This document shows positions 37,022-47,536 of a stretch of 64,000 nucleotides of DNA, in pieces (the first letter of the stretch is position 1; each line of letters opens with the position of its first letter). The position numbers and the translations under genes were made by a program. Origin of the DNA: Paramyrothecium sp. XJ0827 (Eukaryota > Ascomycota > Sordariomycetes > Hypocreales > Stachybotryaceae); the NCBI GenBank assembly GCA_020881915.1, contig JAJFPB010000009.1, positions 434,001-498,000 of the forward strand, written 5' to 3'. Below the pieces are notes generated by a model. That model saw only the letters and a list, made by a program, of their open reading frames with translations, was not told where the DNA came from and did no database searches.

Positions 37022-37983
37022 TGTCGAATCAAGATTGGGGGAAGAAATTGGTGCAATGGCGCAGGCAGACAGAATGGGCCGGGGCTGTGGCCTTTGTATG
37101 GCATTCTGACTGCACCCCGCCGTCCGGCTTGGGCAGCCAGGCAACATTTTTGGGCAGCGGACCGCTTTCAGGTGAACAACCAACTAACCGCTGGCAGAGA
37201 CTGACGGGCTTCCGCTCTTGGCATCACTGTAAATGTCGGATGTGGGACTTCTTGTACGCTTTTTGAGTGAGGACAGCGGTTTTTGGTATTCTTGGAGAGC
37301 CTGGAAGGGATTAATATGCTGAGGAACATGATTTCTTAGATGTCTCATTACTACGCTGATGGAGAGTTGTTTAGATGGATCGACAAACGCATGGAGATGT
37401 ACAGGTGGTGAATAATGACTTACCTTAAAATTGTGTAATAACGTCTCCGTCCTTGCACGCATACCGTAGCCATAGCCGGTACCTGTAAGGTCCCAGTGAC
37501 AGTTCCTCATTCGGCCAGCCAATGTTGGCATATCTTGCTGGATACTACAAAGATCAGCTCCATGGTCTGGTGCTAGACATCGAGTCAATTGACAGCGACA
37601 TGGCTACTCCCTGCGGACGTCATAGCCAGTTTGAACCATCTTGCTAGTGCTGTTTTTGATAAAACTAGCTACCATAGCACGATCGCGTCCCAAGAAGACC
37701 AACTTTTGAGATCCACCAGCAAAATCTGGCCACGATCTGTGTCTCGACCCAAACATTCTCCACGTCCCTGAAGTGTTGGGATGACAATCTCCCCAACATT
37801 CCTATCCTCTCTCAAGCATTTCATTACCATGTTCCTTCACATTCTGAATTCTGTGTTCCCAACACGACGGATTGCCGCAGCTTTGACGATATGAAAACCA
37901 AACCACCATTACAAAAAAAAGGATCAACATCCTGCTCGGCCTTGATCGCGCCCCACGTATCCTCTTAGGCTCGGACTTGAAGT
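37022..37983. other. intergenic region
   Basis: About 960 bases between the small gene and the 3' end of the large minus-strand gene. A minus ORF at 37184-37588 has no recognisable content or clear partner exons and was not called. Confidence 0.4.
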
Positions 37984-40602
37984 CTACTTGAGCTTGAACA
38001 TCGCCCCCGTCCATCCATAGTTCCTGTTCAGCCGTCTTCCATGCCGCCTTGCAACCACAAATGGAATCTTCTTCCCTGGATGTGGTTCATGGAACTGAAT
38101 GCTGCTGTGATCTCCGCCCAGCATCTTGAACTGCCATACGGAACCGTACAGCTTTTCAGCCGCAAACTTACCTGTCGACGTCATCGCATAAAGGAAGTCA
38201 GTCCACGAAATCTCGCCGGGGGTCGAGGTCACAGCTGGATCGTAGAAGAGCGCTCTGAATACTTTCAAGGCACGAGCGTCTACACGGATCGACTCAACCT
38301 TGGGTTGGGAGACTTCTGGTTCGGTAGCCACAGGGTCCTCTACGTGAGGTATACCCTTGGTCTTTACCTTTGTCTTTGGCACCTTTTGAGTCGAAGTCAA
38401 TGATTCTTTTTCAGGTGTTTCAAAATAAATTGTTGACAGAGGCTTGTAGAGCGATTCAATTTGTGGTTTGTCAATCTTTGGATGACCTTTTGGTGCTGGC
38501 TTTGGCTCAACCCATTCCAAAGTTCGTTGCATAGGAGGGAGCCGCAACAGCGCCTCTTTCACGGCCATGCCCTTCAAACCGTGTGTGCCAGCCTGGATGA
38601 TGCGATCAAGATCAAGCCAAAGCCGGTCAAGGCAGCTCTCTGCTTTGATCATCATCTCTGTTGTCTCCTTGGTTCGGCGCTTGGTCGATGGGTAGGTAAG
38701 CTTATCAGCAGGAGTGAAAAGCTCCACTGCCTGGCTCAGCTTCTTCTTTCCGTCACCAAGCGCGTCCAGGAGCAATCCCCAAGGCATAATCTTTTCAGAG
38801 TACTCTTGCTGAATGTCTTTCTTCCGACTCGCCAGCTGACTCTCAAACCCACGCGCCCATGGCTGATACAACTCGAGCTGCCGCATGCACTGGGAAAGAA
38901 TAGACAGGTCACCAATATTTTCCGCAATACGAACAGAGATGAGGCTCTTTGCTTCCGGTTCGGCTTGGATTACACGTTCCAACTCATCCAAAATAAAGGG
39001 CATGCCGATGAGAAAGAGCTCCTGATCATCTTCACATAATGTGCGCACCAGCCAAAAAACATGTTCCTCAGTCTTACTCATCTTCACACCCGGTCTCGTT
39101 CTTGTCCTCATCTTAGATGATGCCCGGTCTATGGGTGGTGACCGCATGAATAACCTGCGCATTGGTGGTGACGCCACAAATCCTTGCCTCAGCTGTTTTA
39201 TGATGCCCTTCGCTCCCCAGTTGAGATAGTGCCGGAATCTGAGTAGAGCCACCAAGAACTCCTCGGGAAGATCTTTCTGGGGTGAAATATTCCCCTCATG
39301 CTTTGCGTGCAAAGTGCGTAGGTTTTGAGCTTGTTTATAGAGTTCGGAGTACACCTCGAGCTCAAAGTAGGCAGCGAGGACGAGGCTGACAAGCACGCGT
39401 GTTCTGAAAAGGGTTTGAAGACTGGTTTCACGGGTCGGGTGAACGTGTCCGTTGGCATCATTAAGCATTTCCTGTCGGTGCTCTGCTGTCTCGTGGAGAT
39501 GTTCGCTGAAGTATCCCGGGTCCTCGCGCAAAGCCCAAATGTGATTATCCGCAGCCTCCGCTCTCGCGGCGAGCAAGGCTTCAATCCGTTCGATGTCTAG
39601 ATGGGAGGGAACTCGGTAGGGAGCCTCCATGGCCATCACAGCCATCGACTCAAAGCCGTCGGTCTCTTTTTCCGTCTTCAGAAGTGGTTCAGGCTGTACT
39701 GGGTATGCCTCAAGGAGCAGGTTGTCCTTAGGTATGTCATGAAGAATCTTGTGGCAGCATTTGACGAGAAAGTCCAGAATCGTGTCCTGAGCTTCAAGAA
39801 CTAAGAGGCCATCACCCGGTCCAAATTGTTTGCCAGTCATCATCCAGTCACAAGCATCCTCCTCGTCGTTCCATGACACAAGTCGTCCGTATTCCCACGA
39901 TGTCTGCGCACCATGCAAGATCATTGTGTGGAAATTCAGGAAGACGACCTGCAAGGTGCGCATGACAAAGCCAAACCGCATTGCTTCGTAATCGGCAGCA
40001 GCGAATGCAGCGGGGTGATGACGGCCTCGGGCGTTCAGGAGAAGTAGCAGGGACTTTGGTTTCAGTAGGTCATCTTGGTTAATATACGGGCACATGAAAT
40101 GTCTCCGATAAGCTTCGTCCAGATGCCCAGTACCGCCCTTTTGTGACTTCTGGCGCCAAATAGCGAAATCAGGGCGGTGGGATTTGGCCATGTTGGGCCA
40201 TGAGCCACCCAAAATCTCTAGTTTCTGCTGTTTCTTTTTCTTGGCCCAGCGGCTTTGTATAGTGGCCTCATGGCGCTTCAAGATATCATGTAGCCTATCA
40301 CGGTTGGCGAAAATATTTCGTGACAGCTCCCTCGATTTGGTCTGGAGCTGCGTTGGACTCATCTCGGGCGGAGGTCGCATGCCTGTGAGCTTGGCGAGGA
40401 TGTCGGCGCTGTAGTCCGGGCTCTCGTTACTCTCGGCGCTCTCAATGTCCACGACCTCCTGACCAATGTCCACGATATCTTGACCGCCTCCTGCTTCCAA
40501 AATGCGTAATATATCATCAAGAGTCATACGGTGCTGCCGTCTAGGTTCCATCTTGGAGAAGCGCTGAGCGGAGGGTACTAGATCCCTTGTTAAGACTATC
40601 AC
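37984..40602 (-). CDS. large intronless protein with conserved C-terminal HicA-like region
   Basis: One uninterrupted frame of 872 residues; an internal ATG at 40551 would give 855. The body (to about residue 700) is alpha-helical and unmatched, with basic KKKKQQK and repeated acidic stretches and no signal peptide or membrane segment. Residues 700-770 are Pro/Lys/Glu-rich and likely disordered. The last 100 residues look like a compact domain: ISWTDFLYAMTSTGKF, KLYGSVWQF, SIQFHEPHP and ARRHGRRLNRNYGW. Similar C-termini occur in large uncharacterised ascomycete proteins, some labelled 'ipa protein'. The W/F-AM, GS-W-F and FHxPHP order recalls the HicA double-stranded-RNA-binding-like fold. 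That comparison is inference. Cellular role unknown. Confidence 0.8.
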   Translation of the reverse strand: MIVLTRDLVPSAQRFSKMEPRRQHRMTLDDILRILEAGGGQDIVDIGQEVVDIESAESNESPDYSADILAKLTGMRPPPEMSPTQLQTKSRELSRNIFANRDRLHDILKRHEATIQSRWAKKKKQQKLEILGGSWPNMAKSHRPDFAIWRQKSQKGGTGHLDEAYRRHFMCPYINQDDLLKPKSLLLLLNARGRHHPAAFAAADYEAMRFGFVMRTLQVVFLNFHTMILHGAQTSWEYGRLVSWNDEEDACDWMMTGKQFGPGDGLLVLEAQDTILDFLVKCCHKILHDIPKDNLLLEAYPVQPEPLLKTEKETDGFESMAVMAMEAPYRVPSHLDIERIEALLAARAEAADNHIWALREDPGYFSEHLHETAEHRQEMLNDANGHVHPTRETSLQTLFRTRVLVSLVLAAYFELEVYSELYKQAQNLRTLHAKHEGNISPQKDLPEEFLVALLRFRHYLNWGAKGIIKQLRQGFVASPPMRRLFMRSPPIDRASSKMRTRTRPGVKMSKTEEHVFWLVRTLCEDDQELFLIGMPFILDELERVIQAEPEAKSLISVRIAENIGDLSILSQCMRQLELYQPWARGFESQLASRKKDIQQEYSEKIMPWGLLLDALGDGKKKLSQAVELFTPADKLTYPSTKRRTKETTEMMIKAESCLDRLWLDLDRIIQAGTHGLKGMAVKEALLRLPPMQRTLEWVEPKPAPKGHPKIDKPQIESLYKPLSTIYFETPEKESLTSTQKVPKTKVKTKGIPHVEDPVATEPEVSQPKVESIRVDARALKVFRALFYDPAVTSTPGEISWTDFLYAMTSTGKFAAEKLYGSVWQFKMLGGDHSSIQFHEPHPGKKIPFVVARRHGRRLNRNYGWTGAMFKLK

Positions 40603-41524
40603 AGTCCGAGAAGAATGTGTAGGTAAGTCAGGTTCTCCTTGAAGGGTCGTTTGCAGTCACCTACGCACAGCAGCGCTTGCAATTAAACAAACGAACAAAC
40701 GAACAAACAAACAAACAAACAGAGCTCATCGTTTGCTCACCACCTGCCCATTGGCTTGTTTGATAAGGCGGGGTGTTCGCAATTGTTTGTTTATTTAGTA
40801 AGATGTTAGTCAGCCTTTTAATAAGCTGAAGCGGTCGGAAAATTGCCCCCGTAGATAGGTGAATACGAGTGTCGAGAGTGATTCAGCCCCAGAGTGATAC
40901 TTCTGGACAGCAACTAGTCCCAGCTGCTCAGAAACGACGACTTGACAGGCAAACTTGTTCCTTGCCAGTCGTTGACAGAAAATATTAAGTGACTAAGATC
41001 CATCAGAGTTGGCATCCAATGCTCGTTTGCGACTCTGAGCAAAGGTAATAACCCATTGATGAATCACTAGTTGCATCATCGCGCCCATCACAATGCCCAT
41101 AGAAGACGCGGGAAGTGAGGTTGCGCAGCTTATCTAAGTGCTTCACCACCTTTTACATACGGGCATGTGCCCTAAAGCCATGTCCAGCTCACTATTCAGG
41201 TCAACGAGGTTGGCGGTGAGTCTAGATGATAGGGCAATTTCCGTTCAAAGAAACCTCCTATCCTGTCTGGTATACCCAAGTCGACATTCACCAAGCCTTT
41301 ATTCAAGACTCTTAGAGCATTCCAAAGCAAGGGTGAAGTATATCCTACACAAACCTTTGATCACTGCAAGCAACCCTTCGATCACTGCCTTGACCATTTC
41401 CCGGCCATTATAAATAGCAGCATTCGAAAATGGTTCCTTTTCGTTTACTTTTGTTGAAATCATCGACATATTCGCTCTGTGCAAATCTCTTTGGTCTCTA
41501 CCGCAAGGATCAACAAAGTTAAAC
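40603..41524. other. intergenic region with tetranucleotide repeat
   Basis: About 920 bases between the large minus-strand gene and a small plus-strand ORF, probably holding both promoters. It contains an AAAC/GAAC microsatellite and, 60 bases on, a GTTTGTTT stretch of opposite sense. Confidence 0.45.
40685..40721. repeat. (AAAC)n/(GAAC)n microsatellite
   Basis: About nine tandem four-base units, mostly AAAC with two G substitutions, 80-130 bases upstream of the minus-strand start codon at 40602. Confidence 0.9.
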
Positions 41525-41851
41525 ATGCCACTTTCCAACCCTTTCAAAAAATCCAACGGGTCTTCAGAGAAGCCAGAATACCCTCGGAAGTATGATTACC
41601 CCGCCAGCAAGGTGTGTTCCGTTGCCAATTCGGCTGCGGGTTTCGCAGGAGCAACAGCACTCCCGTGGGCTCTGAAACCAGAGGCCATCATCGATGCCAT
41701 GGGAGCCGCAGAACGAAAAGAACACCCTTCCTCCAGTTACAAGCCTCAGAAGTACACATCCACGCCTGTGGCTACGGTTTCTGGCTCTAGGAATGACAAC
41801 ACAGTGCAATCTGAGGCTGGGTCTAAGCCTGCTGCTTCCTCTAGTCGTTAG
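41525..41851 (+). CDS. hypothetical small protein
   Basis: Single-exon frame of 108 residues beginning MPLSNPFKKSNGSSEKPEYP, with a hydrophobic central patch (SVANSAAGFAGATALPWAL) and a Ser/Thr-rich tail ending SKPAASSSR. The composition is coherent and the start context (AAACATGCC) acceptable. No domain was recognised. It may be a small disordered protein or a chance frame. Confidence 0.4.
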   Translation: MPLSNPFKKSNGSSEKPEYPRKYDYPASKVCSVANSAAGFAGATALPWALKPEAIIDAMGAAERKEHPSSSYKPQKYTSTPVATVSGSRNDNTVQSEAGSKPAASSSR

Positions 41852-42327
41852 AATGGCAGCGCTACCTCCACTCTGACTCTGCTCACAGTCTTTCATGGGA
41901 CCTTGTTGACAAGCCGCACTTGATACCCAGCCCTGATAGGCTCTACCAGGGCAGGCACAGTGAGGGTAGAAGTAATGTTAAAGGGTGTTGTGGTTTGCAT
42001 GCCAAGCACGAAGAAAATGGTGAACTAGCAACAAGGAAGGACTTTTAGAAAGTCAGAAGCGGTGGTATTCTTTTCGAGCCGGGTGCGCAAAAAAAAGGCA
42101 GGAAAGATATCTAAGATGCCTAGGAAATCATATTTGCTGGATCGATCAGCACGAAAGTTTGAAATTCTTGTGATTGTTTACAGGAATTATTCCGCTAGGC
42201 AAAATTGGGCTGAGGGGTTAATATTGACTGGATGGCGATACCATATGGCACCCCTTACCAAATGCTCCTATTGAAAAGAATGAATCGCTTTTCCCGTTCT
42301 CCACTTCTCAAGAAGACAATGTCGACT
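41852..42327. other. convergent intergenic spacer
   Basis: About 480 bases between the small ORF and the 3' end of the HET gene; nothing recognised. Confidence 0.4.
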
Positions 42328-45300
42328 TTATAACAGGAACCATTTAGCTCTTCTCCCTGTAAGTGTCCCCTCAACCTGGGGGGACAGAGAGGGAGAGGGG
42401 ATTTTCTTTTCGTCAAAAAATCCACTGCAATTTTCGTCGTCAGATTCAGAACCAGAATCAAGCACATCATCATTGACTTGTTGAAGCAAGGCCGCCATTT
42501 CATCATCTGAGTCCACCCTGGGCTGAAATTTATCGTAATAGGACATTTTGGTGCCGATTTGATCGTCGTCTTCGTAGTCTGAACGAGCTTGGTCTGATCC
42601 GGGACCATGCGAAGGGGCCGTTTCGTTATCAGAAGCATCACTATCATCCGAACTCACAAAGCTTGGTACTGGTATTTTATCGCCACCTTCTGATGTATGG
42701 CTTTTCTGCATATCAGTAACTGAAACTGTATCTCCGTTCAGAAGAGACTCACAGGACCCTGGTTGCCTCAAGGCATGAGCGTAAAAGCTCCCTGGATGGT
42801 TTATCCCAAACACTGTACTTCTCCTCCTCGAACCTCTGAAGGTTGGGGAATTCGATGACTTTAGCTACCGCAAGGCATTCATGGCGGATTTGACAACGAT
42901 TTTTGAGTCTCGGGTTTTTCACAGTTGCAACCACCGCATCTATAGCTAATTTGTTCGCTTTCCGACGATGCGATATCTTCCTAACCCACCGATCGAGCTG
43001 TCTTTTCGACTCTGGGACTTTAAGCTCTCCGTCACCCCTTTCCTTGGGGTCTTTGCTCAAAGTTAATCCCTCCAGGATGATGGCATACCTGGTGCTCGAG
43101 CTCCATGCGAATGTTTGCAAGGGGAAGCTCAAATCTCTGGGTGTGACCTCGATACGGATCTTCCCGTATTTGGTGTCTGGTAAATCGATAGTGATGGGGT
43201 GGGAGGTTGCTTGCCACGATGCGGGAGTCTGAATTAAAATGCCACGAGCATGGAATTTCAAGCCGCGGCCTTTCTTATCAAGTTCGCAATTACCATGGTC
43301 CATGTTTCTGATAAAGCCACCCTGCGGGCTATTTAAGAATGTTGCTAGTGCCCATCGAAGGCCTTCAGCCGCCAATCTTCGATGGGAATTGAACAAAACT
43401 CCCCATTGACATCCAGCCAGCTTCTGCCAAAATATTTCCATTCGCTTATCTGCGAGGTCCTCGTCACTGATCTCTTCTGTCTCGCTGAGACCCTTCTGGT
43501 CCCTTAACTGCCCTTCTGCTTCGAGGAATGGCTTCATGTCCATGCGCATGAGCGTTGCCACACAAAGCATCTCATCGCTCTTTTTCGAAGTAGATCGCAG
43601 AGCTAGCTCGAAAGCAAAAGGTGGGAGAGGGCTTAGCAAGTCATCTCCCCAGAGCATATTCCGGAAAAAGTCGGCTTCAACACTGACATGGTCGGCCGTT
43701 TTGTCCGCGTACTGGATGATACGCTTCCGCGCCATGATGCATTCCTGATAAGTCCATAGTCGGCCATTCCAGTTGTTGAACTCATGAACTATTTTCCTCT
43801 CTGGTCCTGTCACGGTCGTCGCAGTCTTCCGCAACGAAGACAGGACAAATACAGCGCAGGAGCATTCGTAAATACGCCTCATATCACTGATGCACTTTTT
43901 GCGAAGGGCTTTGAACTGTGTATGGACCGGAATGCACAGGGTATCCATCCAAAAGTATGATGGCTTCCCATGCGGCATCTTGTGGTTAATAGCGGCCAAC
44001 TCGACTGATCTTTGCAACACCTCAAGCTGACATTCGTGTATCGCATTATCTTTCGAATTGCCAAGGCCATCGCTCCATATGCAAAATGTGTCACAAAAAC
44101 CGAAGCAGAGACTTGACTCCATTGCTGCAACTTACACATGTGAAATCGCCATGAAGAGCGGCTTCCCAATATTACGGTCACTGATCTTCGCTGCCGCCAA
44201 TTCGAGGCTCTTGCTTTCGAAGTTCCATTTGAACACCGGGATATCACCATCCATGATTATCTTGGTCAATTGTTCAAGATCAGCGTATTGGAAGCCTCCG
44301 CATTTGCCATTACATTCGGGTGCGTGTAACTGTTGATAGGTTGACTCGTCGACGTTGCGTCCACGACATTCGAATTCAGTACAATTGTCGTGAGAAAAAG
44401 TCTTGTCCGTATTTTTCATCTTTGACAGGTAGTACTGGTCATGGATGGACATCCAATCATGGAAAAATATTCGCTGGACGTCGCGCGGACACCATTTTTG
44501 ACGCAATGCCCTCTGTTTAAGTATCGTCGACCCTCCCCAAATACCCTGCGTCTGCGTGCCACAACCATGTTCCATGGCCCATGTGAGCGTTTGGCCAAGG
44601 GCAATAATAGACATCCATACTCTTTGAGGCAGAGGGGACTTGGTAGTCGGTTGGATACGCTCATCAACAGGCAGACCTTGTCCATTACCGCCGAGCAGGC
44701 AGTACTCGTCCACAAACTCTCTAACGGTCCCTAGGATTAATGCAGCCTGCATGGTGGTAGATACAATGAAGGGGCCGTTTTTTCTCCTCCCTTTGGCAAC
44801 CTTCTTCCATTCTTTGATCATCTGTGGAAGGCGGCTGGTACTGACATATTGACCGTCCTCGGTGAGGAAGTCGCTGTGTTGAGCAGAAATACTGCAGATG
44901 GACATGAACTCGATCACACATCCAAAGAATAGCCAACCCTGGAAGAAATCATGCACTTGCTCAATCGAAAAGCGTCCTCCTGAGCCTCGGGATTCGACAT
45001 CGTCAGATGACCATCCACGGCTCTCAGGATAGCCCAAGAAGCCCTGGACACCTGCGATGTATGGCGTAGTGGTGAAGTTGCGGATTCTGATATGGCCTTT
45101 TTGAGGCGGTAGTGGACAATGATCCATGCTGCAGTCTGCGCTGGGTGCAATAATATCTACATATCCCAAACCTACACGAGCCCATAGCCAGAAGGCTGCT
45201 AGTGACCGTTGACGACTTGACAGTCTATGGCGGGAAAATTTCACATCAGGACCAAAACCAGCATAAGATAGCAACTGGGGATGGATAGTTTTTCGGCTAG

Positions 45301-45343
45301 AGTCGCTGAAAAGATATGCAAGAAATTGCGTCTTCAGCCTCAT
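42328..45343 (-). CDS. HET-domain protein (heterokaryon-incompatibility type)
   Basis: Exons 45343-44136, 44072-42753 and 42700-42328 give about 966 residues. The HET core is split by intron 1: PLFMAISHV at the end of exon 1, then DGLGN, FWMDTLCIPV, KKCISDMRRIYECSCAVFVLSS and WNGRLWTYQECIMA. HET domains trigger cell death or growth arrest after non-self recognition. The first 390 residues hold a Cys/His-rich stretch (CTEFECRGRN, HAPECNGKCGGF). The C-terminus is acidic (SSDDSDASDNE, DSGSESDDEN). Intron 2 needs an AAG acceptor (42703-42701). Intron 1 is odd: the only in-frame AG (44074-44073) removes the Trp-Ser of the usual SHVWSDGLGN motif. Keeping them would need a non-AG end. The allele may therefore be impaired. 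Confidence 0.8.
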
Positions 45344-46282
45344 CAGGAGAAGTTCCGATTTCGCATCAGACCCCTCAATGCTGACAGGTTTCGCTAGGAC
45401 ACGTGTGCCAATTTCTGGGCTGCATACTTGTGGACTTAATTATCTGGCCATGCGTGCAGGCCCCCTCTTAGGACGTTTTTCTCGATGGTAGCAGTACAAG
45501 ATTACAAGTGCTGTGACTGAATAACCGCTGTTCCGATCTCTGGAAGTTGGTCTTGATAGCAGCTATGCATTCACATCACTCCCACGTCATACACCGTAAG
45601 TCATGTCTGTCCCGGTGATAAAGTTATTGGAAATAGGACGGGGGTGTCATTGCTGCTGTCGTCAGCACTATTAGAGATGCAAAACACCACAATTTGCGCT
45701 GGAAGTTTCAGCTATGCCAGCCACAGCGCGTAAGCGAGTAACCCGGTGTACTTGGTTCAAGTAGACGGCCCCCAAGTCACAGCCCAATACACGGAGGTTC
45801 GTCGGGCCTGTTTGACGTGCTGGGCATGATTTGCGAACCATGCTGCCTAACAGAGGTGAACCCATTCAAGTGCCTGGGAAGGCGACGCCATGCCTTTCCT
45901 ACCCAGAATCAGGTTCGGTGGACAATAGGGGCTCCTGTAGCTACCGGGTGAGAGCCTGAATTCGGCTCTACTAATTCCCATCCTTTCAGGTATAAGTAGA
46001 ACAATCTCCGATCCAAGTGAACAGGAGACTTGAGCATTTTCATTCAATACTACCCAATCCAACTGAGGCATATTCAAAAATGGGTGGCTTTCCTGAAGAT
46101 GGTAAAAAGTACGCCATTATGAATGGCAAAGACGGCTCCTTCGTTCATTTCATTCTCAAGTATAGCTGTGACTATCGGCGCACCGTAGAGAAATGGTTAT
46201 AAGTGAGCAGCTACCTAACAACTCAAGGCAGATCAGACTTTTCAATGACTAAAGTAAATTTAGTAGTTGTCTCCAAATCAGC
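45344..46282. other. intergenic region
   Basis: About 940 bases upstream of the HET gene and downstream of the next membrane-protein gene. No supported gene. Confidence 0.4.
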
Positions 46283-47536
46283 CTATGATGCTTTCGGTTC
46301 AAGTCTATCCCAAAACTCAGATTCTTCCTTGCTCAGCTTTCCCCCAGGGAAGAATTCGTCGCGCATGCTCCGGCCCAAGCCTGCATATCGTTGCTCCACC
46401 TCAATAAGTGTGTCCATCACCTTTATCTGTCCGATTGCCATTAAAAATTCAAGCGGAACGCCGAAGTTCTCTGGCCGTCGACTCCAGCCTGCGACAAATA
46501 TGTTCTGAACCATACCAATGCCGCCAACGGCGAGCAAGAACCATGAGTTTTGCTTCAGCCCGGCCGCGCTGATCAGAAGAACCATCCAGAGCACGGTCCA
46601 TAGAGACAGCGCGACGTTTGTGTTTTTATCAGCAGAGGCCTCCATATTGTCCTGTCTCGCTGCCAAATCCTCCAAGTTCAGGTCGTGCTTATTCCCCAGG
46701 ATGATGATTGCGTGCTGAGCGCCGTTACCCCGAGTCAGAACATAGTCGTCCTTTGCGTTCCTGCGGCAAGCCCACTTCTCCTTCGCCCATTGAGGGAGAG
46801 AACCGGTAAATAGAGAAAGCGCCATGCCACATGCCGTTATTAGCAAGATCGCCCAGTCGCCGAAGAGTGCCAACGGCACAACTGCAGTCCCCAGCTGCGC
46901 TACAAACGTCAAAGCGCCGCTCCAGTATACGTAATCGCGCTGAGGTACGCCCGCGGGCTTGGTAGTGCTTGGCTGATAGACAGACACAACGAGACCAGCC
47001 CTGGTCGGACGCTTCGTATCACGGTCTTTAGTTTTGAGTTTCTCCCACTTGAGATCTAGGAGCTCGTCTGTCTTCCTTTCGATGGCTGGATCCCTCCAGT
47101 ACTCGAAGTCCCTTATCATTCTCCCCAGAATCCAGCTTCCATTATCTCGCACGTAGCCAGTCTTACCATTGATGACCTTACAGTGGCAGTCGGGACTCTG
47201 CGGCATGAGCTTATTCTCGCCAAAAGTGGAAACGAGGGTAGACACCGAGAAAGCTACCCATCCTGATCCATGGTACAAGTGCAGGTTAGCATACAGATTT
47301 GTGCCGGACACACAGCTAAGAGAATGGCATGCAAACTCACCGAAAGAAAAAGCCACGGGCGTCAATATGGTGCCAGCAAGTTGCGCCAGCGCCCGGGCCA
47401 CAATGTCACCACCAATGATAAGGAGGATGCTGAAGACGTCGCCCGGTAAGATCCATTGGCTCCTCAGCTGGTCAGGCGCTATTGATGTATCGGAGACGGA
47501 GTCTCGCACCAATAAGCCCGTGAAATGCGGTGCCAT
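46283..47536 (-). CDS. uncharacterised fungal multi-pass membrane protein
   Basis: Exons 47536-47341 and 47262-46283 give 391 residues. The N-terminus has MAPHFTGLLVRDSVSDTSIAP, the first TM spans the WILPGDVFSILLIIGGDIVARAL region, and the exon joint restores FSFGWVAFSVSTLVS. Then come a cytosolic loop with CHCKVINGKTGYVRDNGSW, two helices near FVAQLGTAVVPLALFGDWAILLITACGM, a loop with KDDYVLTRGNGAQHAIII, and two C-terminal helices before a polar tail. The family is seen across ascomycetes without assigned function. It is co-oriented with the HET gene 0.9 kb downstream; whether they act together is unknown. Confidence 0.75.
   Translation of the reverse strand: MAPHFTGLLVRDSVSDTSIAPDQLRSQWILPGDVFSILLIIGGDIVARALAQLAGTILTPVAFSFGEFACHSLSCVSGTNLYANLHLYHGSGWVAFSVSTLVSTFGENKLMPQSPDCHCKVINGKTGYVRDNGSWILGRMIRDFEYWRDPAIERKTDELLDLKWEKLKTKDRDTKRPTRAGLVVSVYQPSTTKPAGVPQRDYVYWSGALTFVAQLGTAVVPLALFGDWAILLITACGMALSLFTGSLPQWAKEKWACRRNAKDDYVLTRGNGAQHAIIILGNKHDLNLEDLAARQDNMEASADKNTNVALSLWTVLWMVLLISAAGLKQNSWFLLAVGGIGMVQNIFVAGWSRRPENFGVPLEFLMAIGQIKVMDTLIEVEQRYAGLGRSMRDEFFPGGKLSKEESEFWDRLEPKAS

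Noticed and set aside
37184..37588. 134-residue minus-strand ORF
   Set aside because: Looked partly protein-like but had no recognisable domain and no clear start or partner exons.
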